From Typha latifolia (taxonomy: Eukaryota > Streptophyta > Magnoliopsida > Poales > Typhaceae): DNA of 64,000 nucleotides. The notes below the pieces were generated by a model that saw only the letters and a program-made list of their open reading frames with translations, was not told the origin of the DNA and searched no databases. Shown here in pieces: positions 1 through 13,200 of the stretch. The DNA is taken from NCBI GenBank assembly GCA_019914945.1, contig CM034103.1:13854785-13918784 (forward strand). The letters run 5' to 3'. How positions within the stretch are numbered: position 1 is the stretch's first letter; each line of letters begins with the position of its first letter. The position numbers and the translations under genes were made by a program.

Positions 1-2669
1 AATTTAGAAGAAGTTAATCATCATCGGGCTGAAGCTTCACATGAAGCTCAACTGCGGTAGCAGCAAGACGAGTGCCAATGATAGTAGCACGGTTGAGAAT
101 GTCTACAATATACTTCTGCTGGGGCAGCAAAAGACCGTGGAATGACAGTAATTTTGATATCCAGAAAGTACTGAAGAGGGCCGATGTCCTTCACCTCAAA
201 CTAAATTTGAAGATGCTGCTGAAGAGAGCGGATCCCGACCGAGTCATCTTCGGTGATAATCATATTATCAACATACAGAAGGACCCGACCCTGAGCAAAA
301 GAATGCAAAAACATGGATGGCTCAGAGGGACTCTCTTGAAATCTGTAGGCTGTGATAATACTACGAAATCGATCAAACTAGAAACAATGAGCTTATTTGA
401 ACCCATAGATAGCTCATCGTAGTCGACATATATAACACGGGAGAAGAGGGAAATTAGGTGGAGTATCCACATACACCTCCTTGTTAAGAAGACTATAAAG
501 AAATGCATTCTTCACATCCATCTGATAAAGAGACCACTGGCAATTGGAAGCAACAATAAAGATAGTACAGACAGAGGTTATCCAGGCAGTAGGAGCAAAT
601 GTCTTCTTATAATCTATCTTGTATTCCTGAGTAAAGCCCTGAGCAATTAGACGAGCTTTGTACCTAGCAATAGATCCATCATGCCGATACTTGACCTTGA
701 AGATTCATTTGAGTATGCATCTGCTGAAGGGTCTGAAGCTCATTTGTCATAGCCTGCTACCACTCTGGAACCTGTACGACCTCACGATATGACCTAGGCT
801 GAGGGGTGGAGCAGATGGCTACAAGGAAAGTGTGGAACTGAGGAAAGTATGTAGCGGAAGACATCAGAAAACCATACCAATTGGGAGGGCGACGCTCACG
901 CTCTGAATAATGACGAATAGTTGCAGGTGTCGTCACAGTAGAGGATGGGATGGTCGGAGGGATACTTTCGGAGAAGGGAGGCTCAACTATATGAGAGGGA
1001 TGCAGCTTTGCAAGTGAAGTACGGCAGGGTTGTCATGGGAGCAGGGTACTCCACTGGAAGAGCTGGAACCTCAGCGAGAGAGCGGTCTGAAGGGGTAGAT
1101 GGAATTGATAGTAAAGGAGTGTCTACAAGAGGAATATCAGGCAAGTGGGGGGAGATAGTGGGACTAAGGTAAGAAAATCTGAGGGGATGAAAGATAAGAT
1201 AGGTGTAAGGAGATCTAGAAAGGATAAGTCTGAGGGAGCCAAAGTATCGAAGGTGAAGAAGGGTATCTCTTCCAAAATAATGACATGGCGTGATATCTAA
1301 GACGATGAGCATAAGTATCATAACAACGACAACCTTTAAGCTCAGGACTATATCCTAGAAAGACGTATTTAGCTGCTTGAGGGGATAACTTATTGTGTTC
1401 ATCCGAAGGAAGAAAAACAAAGCAGGTGCACTCAAAGATACGAAGATGACCATAAGACAATGAAGTACTATAGAGACGCTCGTATGGGGTCACACCATCA
1501 AAGACTGAAGATTGAGTTTGATTGATTAGATAGATAGCAGTAAGAAGGACTTCAGCCCAATAAGAATGAGGACTATAAACCTCAAAGAGAAAAGCACGAG
1601 TGGCCTTAAGAAGATGACAATGTTTCTGTTTGGCAACACCGTTCTGAGCAGAGGTATAAGGACATGAACCCTAAGGTAGGGTTTCGACAGAAGTATGAAT
1701 TAAAAGAAACTCAAAAGAAAGGTACTCCCAATCACTGTTAGATTAGAAGATCTTAATAGATCGATAAAACTAAGTATGAACCATAGAAGATAAATCATGA
1801 TAGATTTGACATACCTCAGAACGCTGGTGCATGAGGTAAATCCAAGTGAAACGAGAGAAATCATCAATAAAGCATACATAATAGAGAAAACTAAGACTAA
1901 AAGAAAGGGAAACGAGACCCCAAATGTCAGAGTGCACAAGATCAAAAAGAAAATCAGAGGGATACACTCACTAAAAGGAAAAGAGAGGGCTCGATGTTTT
2001 GCTATTCTACGGCCAGTACAATGAGACAAACAGAAAAATTGCTACTATCTAAGGATTCAGACTTGGATAAGGTCTTGAGACACTGACTCGATACATGACC
2101 TAAATATCGATGTCATAGGTCTGAAGGAGATAGAAGAGTGACGGGACAAACACTTAGACTAGGCGGAGGAAAGTGAAGCTTGTCCAGGTGGTAGAGCCCA
2201 TGAATCTGATTACCGGTCCCAATCCTCTAGCCTATTGACGTGTCCTGCACAACACAAGAAGTAGAAGATGACACAGTGTAATTAGAGTTCGAAAGCTGCG
2301 TAACAAAAATAAGGTTCATTGTAAGACCAGGAACAAGCCAGACATCTGATAAAGTAAGACAACTAGTAGGATCAATGGTGGAGATAATGTATTTAATGTG
2401 AGAGATAGGGTAATGAGTCCTATCAACAGTGTGAATATGAGGAAGGGCACTGGGGGCAGGAGTGAGACTAGTGAAAATAGAAGAGTCACCAGTCATATGA
2501 TATGAGGCACCAGAATAAAAAGTTCAGAATTTAATTATACTAGAGAAAGCAGAGGAAGAAATAGAAGCATTAGTGAAGCTGAAACTCTCATGACTGATCG
2601 GACCAAAAGATGCCATTAGAGAGACAAAAACTATCTGCCACATTGAGGGCATTTCGCAATTTTCTGACT

Positions 2670-3100
2670 TGGGCTTTTCATCGAACACTTGATGAACAAT
2701 GCTGCTAACCTTGACTCGCTGGCAAATAGATGTCAATTTGGACAGATCTACTGAAAGCATGAGGGCTCGACACTGTAGAATTTTGTCAAACACTTAATAA
2801 GCACTTGCTGAAAACAAAACTGCTAAAGAATGAGAGCTCGACGCAGTGAAATTTCATAAAATATTAGGTGGGCACTTGTTGAAGACCAACTCTGCTGCTG
2901 TCCTTGATACATTGAACTTTTGTCAAACATCTAATGGGCATTGCTGAAAACATTGTCTGTTGCTGTGTGGCTTTTCGTCAAACACTTAGAGAACAAACTT
3001 TCAAGGCTTTTTTGACTTCAATGCTAAGATTAGTGGGCTGTAGAGAGAGTGAAACATGATTCGCTGGATGGTGGAGTTAGTGCGGCTTTTCGTCGAACAG
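2670..3100 (-). repeat. Degenerate tandem array in the copia leader (six units)
   Basis: The core GTGTTTGACGAAAG (minus sense) recurs near 3091, 2975, 2921, 2853, 2785 and 2681, with GTGCCCA- or GCTCGACA-type sequence between. Spacing is 55-115 bp; the last interval (2785 to 2681) is about 104 bp. The same array, with a last interval of about 105 bp, sits in the equivalent place in copy 2 at 37769-38178. Confidence 0.75.
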
Positions 3101-3446
3101 TTGGTGAGCAAGTCTTCAAGGCTTCCTTATCTTCAATTCCGGCAACAATGGGCTGCAGCAGAAGTGAAGTAGGGAAGGTAGCTTCACTGACCCACGGTGG
3201 AGCTAGCTGCAAAAGAAGACGGCGTTGTTGGAGCTGTGGAAGAAGCAACGTCTAATGTGGTCGATGGGCGTGACGCGGTTTAGGGAGGCTGTAGCGAGAA
3301 AAGCTGATTTCTCACCAGGAATTTGTGGACAACTACTGTCGGAGCTGCTCACAGGGTGGAGGCCATGAGGGAGCTGCTCATCAAAGAACCCGATAGAGAT
3401 GGTGAAAGGGAAAGGAGGCTGTTTGAGCTGAGTCCCTAGAGATCAA

Positions 3447-3461
3447 GATGCTCTAATACCA
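3447..3461 (-). other. Copia primer-binding site
   Basis: Reads TGGTATTAGAGC on the minus strand directly after the LTR, one change from the TGGTATCAGAGC complementary to the 3' end of initiator tRNA-Met used by most plant copia elements. It fixes the LTR boundary and the element's orientation. Confidence 0.8.
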
Positions 3462-3634
3462 TGAAACAATACAAAGCCTAATTCTAGATTGGATTTGGAG
3501 AGAAGAGAGGAAGAAGGGAGAAGATTTGGTGAAAAATGTATTGTGTAATGTGATAGAGAGGGACTTAGTCCTATTTATACAAAGTCATCGTATATCTAAA
3601 TAAATAAATATAATATAATATAATAATTCTAATA
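3462..3634 (-). repeat. 5' LTR of copia copy 1
   Basis: About 173 bp. Reading minus, it starts TATTAGAATT, contains the TTTGTATAAATAG TATA region shared with both LTRs of copia copy 2, and ends TTGTTTCA just before a primer-binding site. The ends are TA...CA rather than the usual TG...CA, as in copy 2. Confidence 0.8.
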
Positions 3635-4239
3635 CAAATAAAATGATAAGAAAAAGCACAGGGTGGTGCCAACAACACCCCCAAAAGTCCTATGTGGAAG
3701 CCTTCTACGACTATGAACAGGCTTGTAAGGGCCTTCCACGACAGTTAGGAGGCCTCCTTGAGGCCTCTCGCTGAAGTCGGAGGAGGATAGCGGCGTAGGG
3801 CATCCATCCTCACCGCCTTCCTCGTCGGGAAGATGATCCACTTGAAACGGATCATGAATTAATCTTGATCTGCTTTGACTAGATCATCACAAGTGAGATC
3901 TGCTTAGGCGGGTCTCTTCTTGTAAATATCTGCTGAAGTGGATCAGATAATATATTTCATGATCCGTTCCACTTCTTTGAGCAACATCGTCATCTTCTTT
4001 TATTTAGGGCTCCCCGGCATGTGACGAAATGAGAGATTCCGCCAATGGCAATGGAATCGAACAGGAAAAGGAAGTCAGCCGTGCTGTGGCCAGTCCTTGA
4101 GAAAAAGGAAGTCCTCTGTGGTGGAGCTTCCTCATGAGGCTGCCGCAGTACTTCAGTTCTTATATTTGATAGCAAGCTGCTGTCTGTATTATGCAAATTA
4201 TGCTCTTAATATATTATAACCATCTTTCCTTCAATGCAG
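3635..4239. other. Spacer with an imperfect inverted repeat; no exon found
   Basis: Between the copia LTR and the first recognised oxygenase exon. 3836-3860 (gatccacttgaaacggatca and flank) is repeated inverted at about 3932-3978 (gaagtggatc ... tgatccgttccac), so a long imperfect hairpin is possible. A GC-richer patch at 3660-3830 has no convincing reading frame. I looked here for the missing first exon of the oxygenase and did not find it. Confidence 0.5.
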
Positions 4240-7200
4240 ATACCACAGTTTCCTGTATTTCGGACAAATCTCTTATATCTGGCACCCAGGCATGCACTTT
4301 AAGATTGCCTTTAGATATTTTTCTCTTAGCCCTTATTATTATTATTATTATTATTATTTCGAGTGCAATGCTTTACTAGGAAGATTGAGATAGTTTTCCT
4401 TCTATTCACCAGACTAGCAAATCTTCCTGATGATGTGAAGAAGGAACTTGAAGACCCCGATAGCAGGTGCTGGAAATATTAATTTTGTTTGCCTTTTAAT
4501 GTGGAATTTTACTTGTAGGTACGTGCTAAAGATATTTTGTGTTAATCTGCTTCAGAACACACAAGAAAGGGTGATATTTTTCATTCTCAAATTTTTGCAT
4601 AAACCCTTCATTCTTAGTCCTATTATCTGATAGTTATACAAAATGCACTGTTGTTCTGGTTGACCTATGGTAGCTGATTGACACAATCATAAACCTTTTT
4701 TTGGGCTATTGGTACAGCCTTGAAATTCCTTTTGACCTATTTGTTCAGTTTGTACATTTTTTTATCTATGCTTTGGGGAAGAGGTAGTGTCACATGTTTA
4801 TTCAAACTCCAAAGAGGGAGGTAAGATTTCTGTAGATAACAAAAGGCTAGTTGTAAATCTTTATTTTGCATCACATTATAGTTAATTGCTGTTTTCTTCA
4901 ACAAAAAAAGAGTTAATTACTGGTATTATGTATATATTTTGTGTCTGTATATACATGCCAGAGCATCTAATGTCTTGAATACACTTATATAAGGTTAAAA
5001 GGTCTGTACATATGAAAGATATAAGCAAACTGAATCTGGTCTTTTCATTGAATATATATTATTCTATTTTTCTGAAACTTTTCAACAGTTGTGGCTCACG
5101 GGAATCTTTCATTACTGATGGGAAGTACAATATTCTGTAGTTGATAAGTTTAATTTTGAATTCAAAAAATTACTTGACAGAAACTCTTAGGTATCATCTA
5201 TTTCTCATTGTATAGGTATAGCTTTGGATGGAGTCATGGGAAAGAAATGATTGAATCTGGTAAACTCGGTAAGTTTCATTGCTATTTGCGTTACAGTTCG
5301 TGCTCATGTATTTGAGTTCACAAAACCTACAAACAAGTGTAAAAGAACTCTTCTCTCATAGGGTGGCCTTGATCATTTGTCATTATGACAAACGATACAT
5401 ATATATGGAACCGAAACCTGTGCATATAGTCTTTAATATGTATAGGATATGCCATATATAAGAATTGAAATTGGGCTCAACAATTAAAAGCAAGAAAGGA
5501 ATTGCTTGAATTTATAGCAGCTGTATTTGCATCACGAGAAAGTTCTGCAGATCTGCAATCTAATTTGTAAACCGATCTACTTCTTACGAGTTTAATCGGT
5601 ATAATTTTTATGAACTCAGCATTCTCTGGATATTCTGATATACTTTTCTCCACTCTGCTCCATGTAGATACACACAAAGGATCTTTTTATGCTAATCCAA
5701 TTTTGGACACACCTACAACTGATGTTGCTCTAATGCTTCGGTATAATCTTCTTTTTGTAAAACATCATTGTCTTAGTCAATTAGCATTTTTTTTTCCAAA
5801 AAAAAAAGGCAGTTATTTCTTCTGATAATAATGATATATATATAATATCTATCTCCTGGTTTAATGATTTAAGCATGTAATATCTATCAGGTATTTGCTA
5901 GGTGTTACTTCTTGCAAAATACATAAAAGTTGATAAAATACTTTCATGAACTATATATGTAACCATATCAAACAAGCAGCACATTATGGACATCTAATCT
6001 TGTTGTTTGGAACAAAGTAGGAATTCATTTCTTAATGTTGCTTATTAATTGGCAACAGAGAAACAATTGCTGACTGCATTGCTTTGTTGAGAACACCTGG
6101 TCATTAGTTGCTAACAATCTCTCCTTGCATCTGCATCTTTGTAAGGGTATCCTCATTTGTAGCAGGTGAATGCAACTTTTTTGTTTGGCCCATTTGGTTG
6201 GCTACTTCTATTCTTACTAGTCTATATTACTTGCAAAACTGGGTAATTTGGTCAACTCCTGAATTGATTTTGACAAATGTAGAAATTGATAACAGTCCCT
6301 AAACTCCCTCTTTTCAGCTGAACAGAAAAACCTAACCAGATCATTAAAACATTTGGTCTTCTTTGAGCAAAAAATCTGCAGTTGCCAGTTTGCTATAATA
6401 TGTCATTGTTTGATTGCTTATGATGCACTATGCTCTGCCTATTAAACTTCAGAAAATTTAAAATTTAGCAACTTTCGGGACTCAATATACTTATTTAATT
6501 GGTTTTGATATCATGTTTTGTCAACCTCACCTTGTGTCCTACGAGTAATGAAAACTAGAGAAGCAATGGAATTTTTTGTCCATTCTTGTTTCACTTTTTA
6601 TTTTACACGAATTCTTTGGCTTTACTTATTAACCAAGTTAAATGTGGTTTTTAAGATCGTCTTATGATAATTTCTCCTAGGGTCTTCAAATTTTCCTTGA
6701 TACTTTTGACTAGACTGACAAGTAAGATTGTTTTAGACTTTTAGTAAGGTTTTGCTTAGAATATGCATGCAATTAAATGAGTGGTTATTTCATGTTCTAG
6801 AAGAAAATGCTTATAACATGACTTTAGTATAAACCATTCCTGTTGTTTCCAAGAAACAATTATATTGCTTGTTAGTTCCATATTAAGTTACAATTGTCTA
6901 GATATCGTTTCCTGCACCATTTTCTTGGAGATATTATTGAATCAGTGATATAGGTACCCATCATACTGTCGACCAAATAAATGGCCCACCACCTCTTTAC
7001 CTGAGCTTGAAGAAGGTAATTGTTTTTTTGTAACTAGTTAAGTCATATCTTTTGGCTGCAATTATTGTCTGATTCTCTCAATGTTACTGCAAGGCACCTA
7101 TCTATTGATGAATTTGTTTTTATTTGTTTGGCTCTTTTTCTATAATGTGCACTTATGATCATCCATGTAGTGGAAATAATTACAAAATTTTAGCTTGATT

Positions 7201-10200
7201 CAGATAACTTTCTGAATTATCCTCTATATCTTAGATTAGACATTTATCAGTTAAGCTTTTTCATTTTTCCCTCGATCTTCAATTTATATATTTGTAGGGC
7301 CAAGGATGGCCGTGCTAGTCGGCACTTACCGTGCCGACCGGCACTTGCCGTGCCAGTAGAGGCACAGCACTTGGCACGAGGTGTGACAGTGGCACACCCC
7401 CGTGCCGATCCGTGCCGTCCGGCATAGCCTTGTGCCGGTCATGTGCCAATGTAGAGACTTTTTTTAAATTTTTTTTTCTATTTATATCAATCTTTATCAA
7501 ATCAACTTTACTTATTTTCTTAACAAACATGATATGACATGTAGAACCCATTTTTTAACTTTTTATTATTTTCATCGATTAACTTTTGTCATTTGTCATT
7601 TTTGAAATGATAATTTATTTGTCATTTTTTAAAATTGGAATGACAATTCATTTGCTAGACCTAGACAACCACAAAGATGAATTTATCAGAGACAGAAGAA
7701 AGGAAAGGGATCATCTCAAGCTCAATATGCTTATAGTCAGATAAAGAAAGGACTTGAGTCTATAGGTAGCAGGACATCAGGAGAGGTGCACCCATAGGAT
7801 GATATGAGTTCATCATCATTACCATCATATCAATCACACCCACCAGAGCCACAACACCCTTATTATACTCTATATCCATAATCTGCATATGCTTATGGTG
7901 TGTCTGTGCCTATGCCGGTCATTCCCGTGTATATTTAATATCTATATCATATCATCGAAGAATTACAAAATTCTTATTTCTATAAAGACTATGTGAGACA
8001 TTATAACGAGCAATATTATTAGTGGATAAGTTTTGAAGAATATCGACAGTATTTAACGCAACATTTCCATATTATTCTTGTGCTAGCAAATGAAGTTTTT
8101 GATCTTCCTCGTCATTCTATGTTCAACTAGATATTAGTTTTAATTATTGAACTATTATTAATTATGTATTGAATGTTATTATGTGTTCAATTATACTATG
8201 GAGTATTCAATCATATTATGGAGTGTTTAATCATTAATATTAATTTTAATGAATGTATTTAATCATATTATGTGTTGAATAATATTTATATTCAAATGTT
8301 GTTTTATCTTTAATAAAATAGGTTATTTATGAAAATAATCTAAAGATAAAACATTCTAATGTAGGTTTTAAATTTTAATACATATATTTAGACAAAAAAA
8401 AATTAAAGATTGACATACCAAAGACCCAAAAACATCTCTAAACATCTTAAAATTTTTATTAAAAATATTATAGGGGGGCGTGCCGAGGCATGCCGCTTGG
8501 CACGCCCCGTGCCATTGGCACAGCCATCACTGATGTGGACTAACATTGTTAATAGACAATAATTGCTTAGTAAACACTGATAACATAAGCCTTGGTAGGC
8601 AACAAGAGGCAATGCTGATGATATTTTTCTTTTTCTTTTTCTAGCATTCAAAGCTCTTGGAAATCTGATGTTTGAAGTTGGCCTGATGTTGGCACATCAC
8701 TGTGATCAATATGGTATGCATTTAGGTTAATATTTTGTAGACCTTATAATTTCTGAATGAGCTTTCAATTTTAGATGTCATTCTGGACTTGGAGTTTTCT
8801 TTCTGTCAGAGGGATTCACCTCACAGCTTGTACACCTTAAACAGCATTGTTATTCTCAATTTGCATGCAGTCGCTCAAGGTGATCTTATCTGTATGTTGC
8901 CATATTTAGCCTGAGAGGTCAAGTATATCCAAATCAAATAATTAACAAACAATTTGATATTAATTAATCCGTGGTCATATTTACATGGTTTATTTATTAA
9001 TGTCCATATATCAGTGCCATTAGGTAATTGGGACCTAGGATACCCTGAAAGGTTTGTAATGATAGATTCTCATCAGATGAAGCTCCTCAACTGTATCAAA
9101 ATAGAAATCATATTCAAATGTAATATTGGAGAATTATCGGTTCTATTTTGTTTCTGTTATAGAGAAAGAGGTTTGGAAATAGTTCTAATCGAAATATTGA
9201 TAGCTTTATTGGCTATCCAATCATGAAGAGAACTCAACTTAGTGATAAGTATAACTTAAATCTTAACTAAACCTGGTTTTTCTATTATTTCCATAAGGAT
9301 ATCTTATTTCTGGCTTTCTGCATTCTTTATCACTGTTTATTTACAGTGGATGATATGCAATTGGGGTATTTACGATAACCAATATTCCCAGCAATTTATG
9401 CAAGGTAACTATCCCCGAGTAGCTTATGAGCTTGGAATTACTTCCCATGAACATAAGACACTCAAAATCAAGTTTGCTAGAGGACCTAAAGGCTAAAATT
9501 TGGAAGAAGATTTGGTAAATTTGAGTAAGTCAAGAAAAAGTACTTAAATAAGTGGAAATAGTGACTAATGAAATGTAGATCTGTAGATCTAGCCTTTAAT
9601 GGATCATTCTCTTAAAGTTAGACTGAAAGCTTGCAATCAAATCGGGAAATTTTTTTTCCAATTTGTTAGGCAAAATTTGCCAATAGTTCTTTCCTTATAA
9701 TTCCAAATAGACTTCTACATCTTTTCAGTAGGCATCTTACAGTAGGAACTTTCTCTAACTCTTTTTGCTAATGAGTAATGACTAGTGCTGAAAGGAAAAA
9801 GAATGCACGAGAATGAAAGGCTCGAGCAAATACTGAAACGTTCCAGGTGCCACAAAGGGCGTTTGCTTTATTACTTTCCAATGCAGCCGAGGTAGGTCGA
9901 AGATCTTTTACTTGCATATATTTAACTACTTCCCATTTTGTTCTCTCTTCTAGTTGTACGGTTTGAAACAAGTATATTTAACTTTAATGCTATTCTTACT
10001 GGATTCTTATCCCAGATGTACTGTCTGGAATACTGAGTTGCCTTCCAAGAGAATGATAGATTTAAATTCTCTTGATAAATTTATTTATTTTTTTGAATCT
10101 TTTCACTTGTAGTGAATCAAGAAAAGATACTGGTTCTTTGTCCTCATGGTGTGGATGGCATACAGACTTTGGTTCACTAACAGGTTGTTAAACCTTCATG

Positions 10201-13200
10201 AATTTTTTTTTAAAAGCTCACTAGAGAGTGCAAAATGTGTTCAATTGATGGAGTTATGAATGAGAAAAAGATTCTTTGGCTATTTGTGGCTTGTTTATTC
10301 TCCTCTTTCAATTATTAATCTAGGTTTATATTCTCTCTTTTTTTTTAAAGTTCACTAGAGAGTGTAAAATGTGTTCAATTGATGGAGTTATGAATGAGAA
10401 GAAGATTCTTTGGCTATGTGTGGCTTGTTTATTCTCCTCTTTCAATTATTGATCTAGGTTTATATTCTCTTTTTAAGTTGTCTATATTCTATAATTTCTT
10501 CAACTTAAGAGTCAACCAAAGCATTTTCCACTCTCCACTTTGTCCTAGGGGCTCAGTGGCCGGGTAGATTTACCTACCTTCCTAATTGCAGTATAAGGTT
10601 ATGCAACCCCAGAGAAACCCCCTGAGGCTTCCCTGAACATGGAAATAACTCAATAAGCTAGAAAGGGGAGAAAGGTTGGAACTTCTGATTGCATTTTTTC
10701 CCTAAATGCTCTGAATTCATTGACTTGGGTATCCTTTCAGGCTACTTCAGTGTCTATAGCATTGCTGTTGTCTATTTAGGGACTTTATCATAATTTAATT
10801 GAAACAACAATGTGCTGTTTAAGTGTCTATCATCATAGTTAAAACTTATAACTTAAGAACTGTTATGAAGAGCCTATGTGGCTTTAAGCTTTTTCTTCCT
10901 TTTGTGATTTTGGATAAACTATCAGGCAAAAGATGCATAATGGAGGTTGGTGATTAATGATGCTAGATAGAACTGGTTATTCTCATGGTTTGAAGGATCG
11001 GGCGATCCGGGCCGATCCTCTTTCACTAATTTTCTCTTTTTCTCTCTTTTTTTTCTCTTTCACTATTTCTCTCTTTTTCTCTCCCTACCATAGCTATTGC
11101 TTCTCCGACGCAGAAATGCAGCTCGGGCCAACTCCGTCGACCCAGATCCAACTTTGATGACCTTGGCTACGTGATTATTTTATTTTATTTATTTCTCTCT
11201 CTCTTTTCTTCACTGTAGCTTCTTCACTATGGTAGAGTTTCTTTTCTTCTTCTTTTTTCTTTTCATTTCTTCTACTCTCTCTTCTTCGTTGCAGCAGTTT
11301 TAAGTAAGTATTTTTTTTAGTTTTTAGGCTGCATATGTGAGTAATTATTATTTTCTCTTTTTTTTTTCTTTTTTTTAAAATTTTTTTGCATTCCTAAATA
11401 ATATTTACATTTTATGTAATTAAATAGCCCAATCCGAGCAGCCAATACAGCCGATTTGGCTGATACAACTAATATGTATTATTTTTTCAGGAGGCCGATC
11501 TCAATCCTAATCCTGATTTTTCGAACCTTGGTTATTCTAATATTAAGTGAATATAATGTAAGGATTTTTATGTAATTGCCACTTAAAACTTTTAAAATAT
11601 CATAATTGCCACTAAAGTTTTTTTGACTCTTTTAGAATTGCTATCATCGTTAATTTTTAACAGAATATTCCTAACAGATTATTATTAAAATTAATAAACA
11701 CATGTAAATGATTAAACTACTCCCCTTTTTAAATATTGTATAAATATTTATCAACAATTTTTATCTTATATAAAATAAGATACATTTTATTGTACTATGG
11801 TATTAGGTATAATATTAAGATAGCTTTTAAATTATTTTTAATAATTTATATAAAGGGCAAAATAGTATGTTTTAGATATAAGTTGTGTTAATTATGATTA
11901 GTTAGACTTAACTAATGGAATGGCATTTTTGAAATAGCACAATGATTTCAGTGGCAATTATGATATTTTGAAAGTTTTCGGTGACAATTATGTAAAGATT
12001 CCTATAATGTAACCTCAAATTCTTGAGATTGTTTTTGATGTCATTCATAGGCAGAAATGTAGTTTCGCAAGTGATTAGCTAGAAATTCTTAGCACTATGT
12101 GCATTTTGCTTAGAATATCAAACTTTTAGGTTTTCCTTTTCTTCTTATGAAGGATCAACATCATGTCATTTCAAGTTATTATTTATGGATGATGCTGAGT
12201 TTATTTTCATATTTCTCTTTATTCTGGAACTTTAGCAATCATAACTAAGTCATACTTGTAGGTCTTACATGTGGCTTGTTTACAAGAAATTCTGTAAAGA
12301 TCCCTTGTCCTGATGATGCTGCTGGACTCTATGTTCAGACACGTAAAAATCAAGTTGTTAAGGTAACATCTGGCTACCAACAGAGTAAGATAATGACAGT
12401 ATCTTTATGTAGATGGTTCCCATTTCTTTGTTATGTACTACCAGAGTACCAATTAGGAAGATTTACTGGATCCACCAATTATTTGGGATAAAGAGGATGT
12501 TCCTTGATATGCTTGTTGCGGAGCTTGAAAGTCGCTGATGTTTCTTTGTTATGTACTACCAGTATATTATACCACCCAATGAACCAATTATAATGGTGCC
12601 AATGGAAGTGGTCGCTGACCCTGACAATATAACAGGCTATATTTGTAACCTGTCAGTCATGACTAGAGAGCTCTATCTTCTGAAATTAATATTTCCTTTG
12701 CACTTGATAACAAGTTATGTGATATTATTCTGGTTTCCATATTGTTGCTTTAGGTTATCTTTCAAGAAAATGAATTGGCTTATCAAATTGGTGAAACAAG
12801 TGAAATACTATCAAGAGGCCGTCTCTGCGCAACTCCACATTGTGTACAGGTATACTACAAACATTTCCATGGTAAATCTCTTCTACTATACCTTATATTT
12901 CCTCTGTTATTGTACACATATCAATATGATTACCATTCAAAGTTCTAGCCATGCAACACTTTCATTATAGTAAAATCTACTTATCCTAATTTAATGATCT
13001 TCTGTCGTGACATCATCTAAGTCTCTTATGTTTTGCTTCGTAGGCCCCTGATGGTGAGAATGCTTTTGGCGTGGAGCGTTCTACTTTTGCAATGTTCATG
13101 CAACCTGATTGGTATGCTAATATAGGCATCTACATAAACTCGAAGAAATTTATTAAATGATTGACAACTGTCTCACACATTTTAGTTGGAGTGGATTAAC

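Larger units (their letters stand above)
1..3634 (-). mobile_element. Ty1/copia retrotransposon relic (copy 1), cut by the window edge
   Basis: Read on the minus strand, the order is LTR (3634-3462), primer-binding site, degenerate repeat array, protease remnant near 2510 (SGASYHMTGD, with the first Asp of the DSGA triad replaced), integrase between about 2050 and 1220 (DIW, the NGVA-type motif, FLGYSPE) and reverse transcriptase from about 720 to 1 (YVDYDE-type stretch). Every domain is broken by stops and frameshifts, so the element is dead. gag is almost absent: a start-like MASFGPISHESF segment at about 2600 runs within roughly 30 codons into the protease. The RNase H part and the 3' LTR lie beyond position 1. 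It belongs to the same family as the plus-strand element at 37205-41976, which aligns with it along most of its length. Confidence 0.9.
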
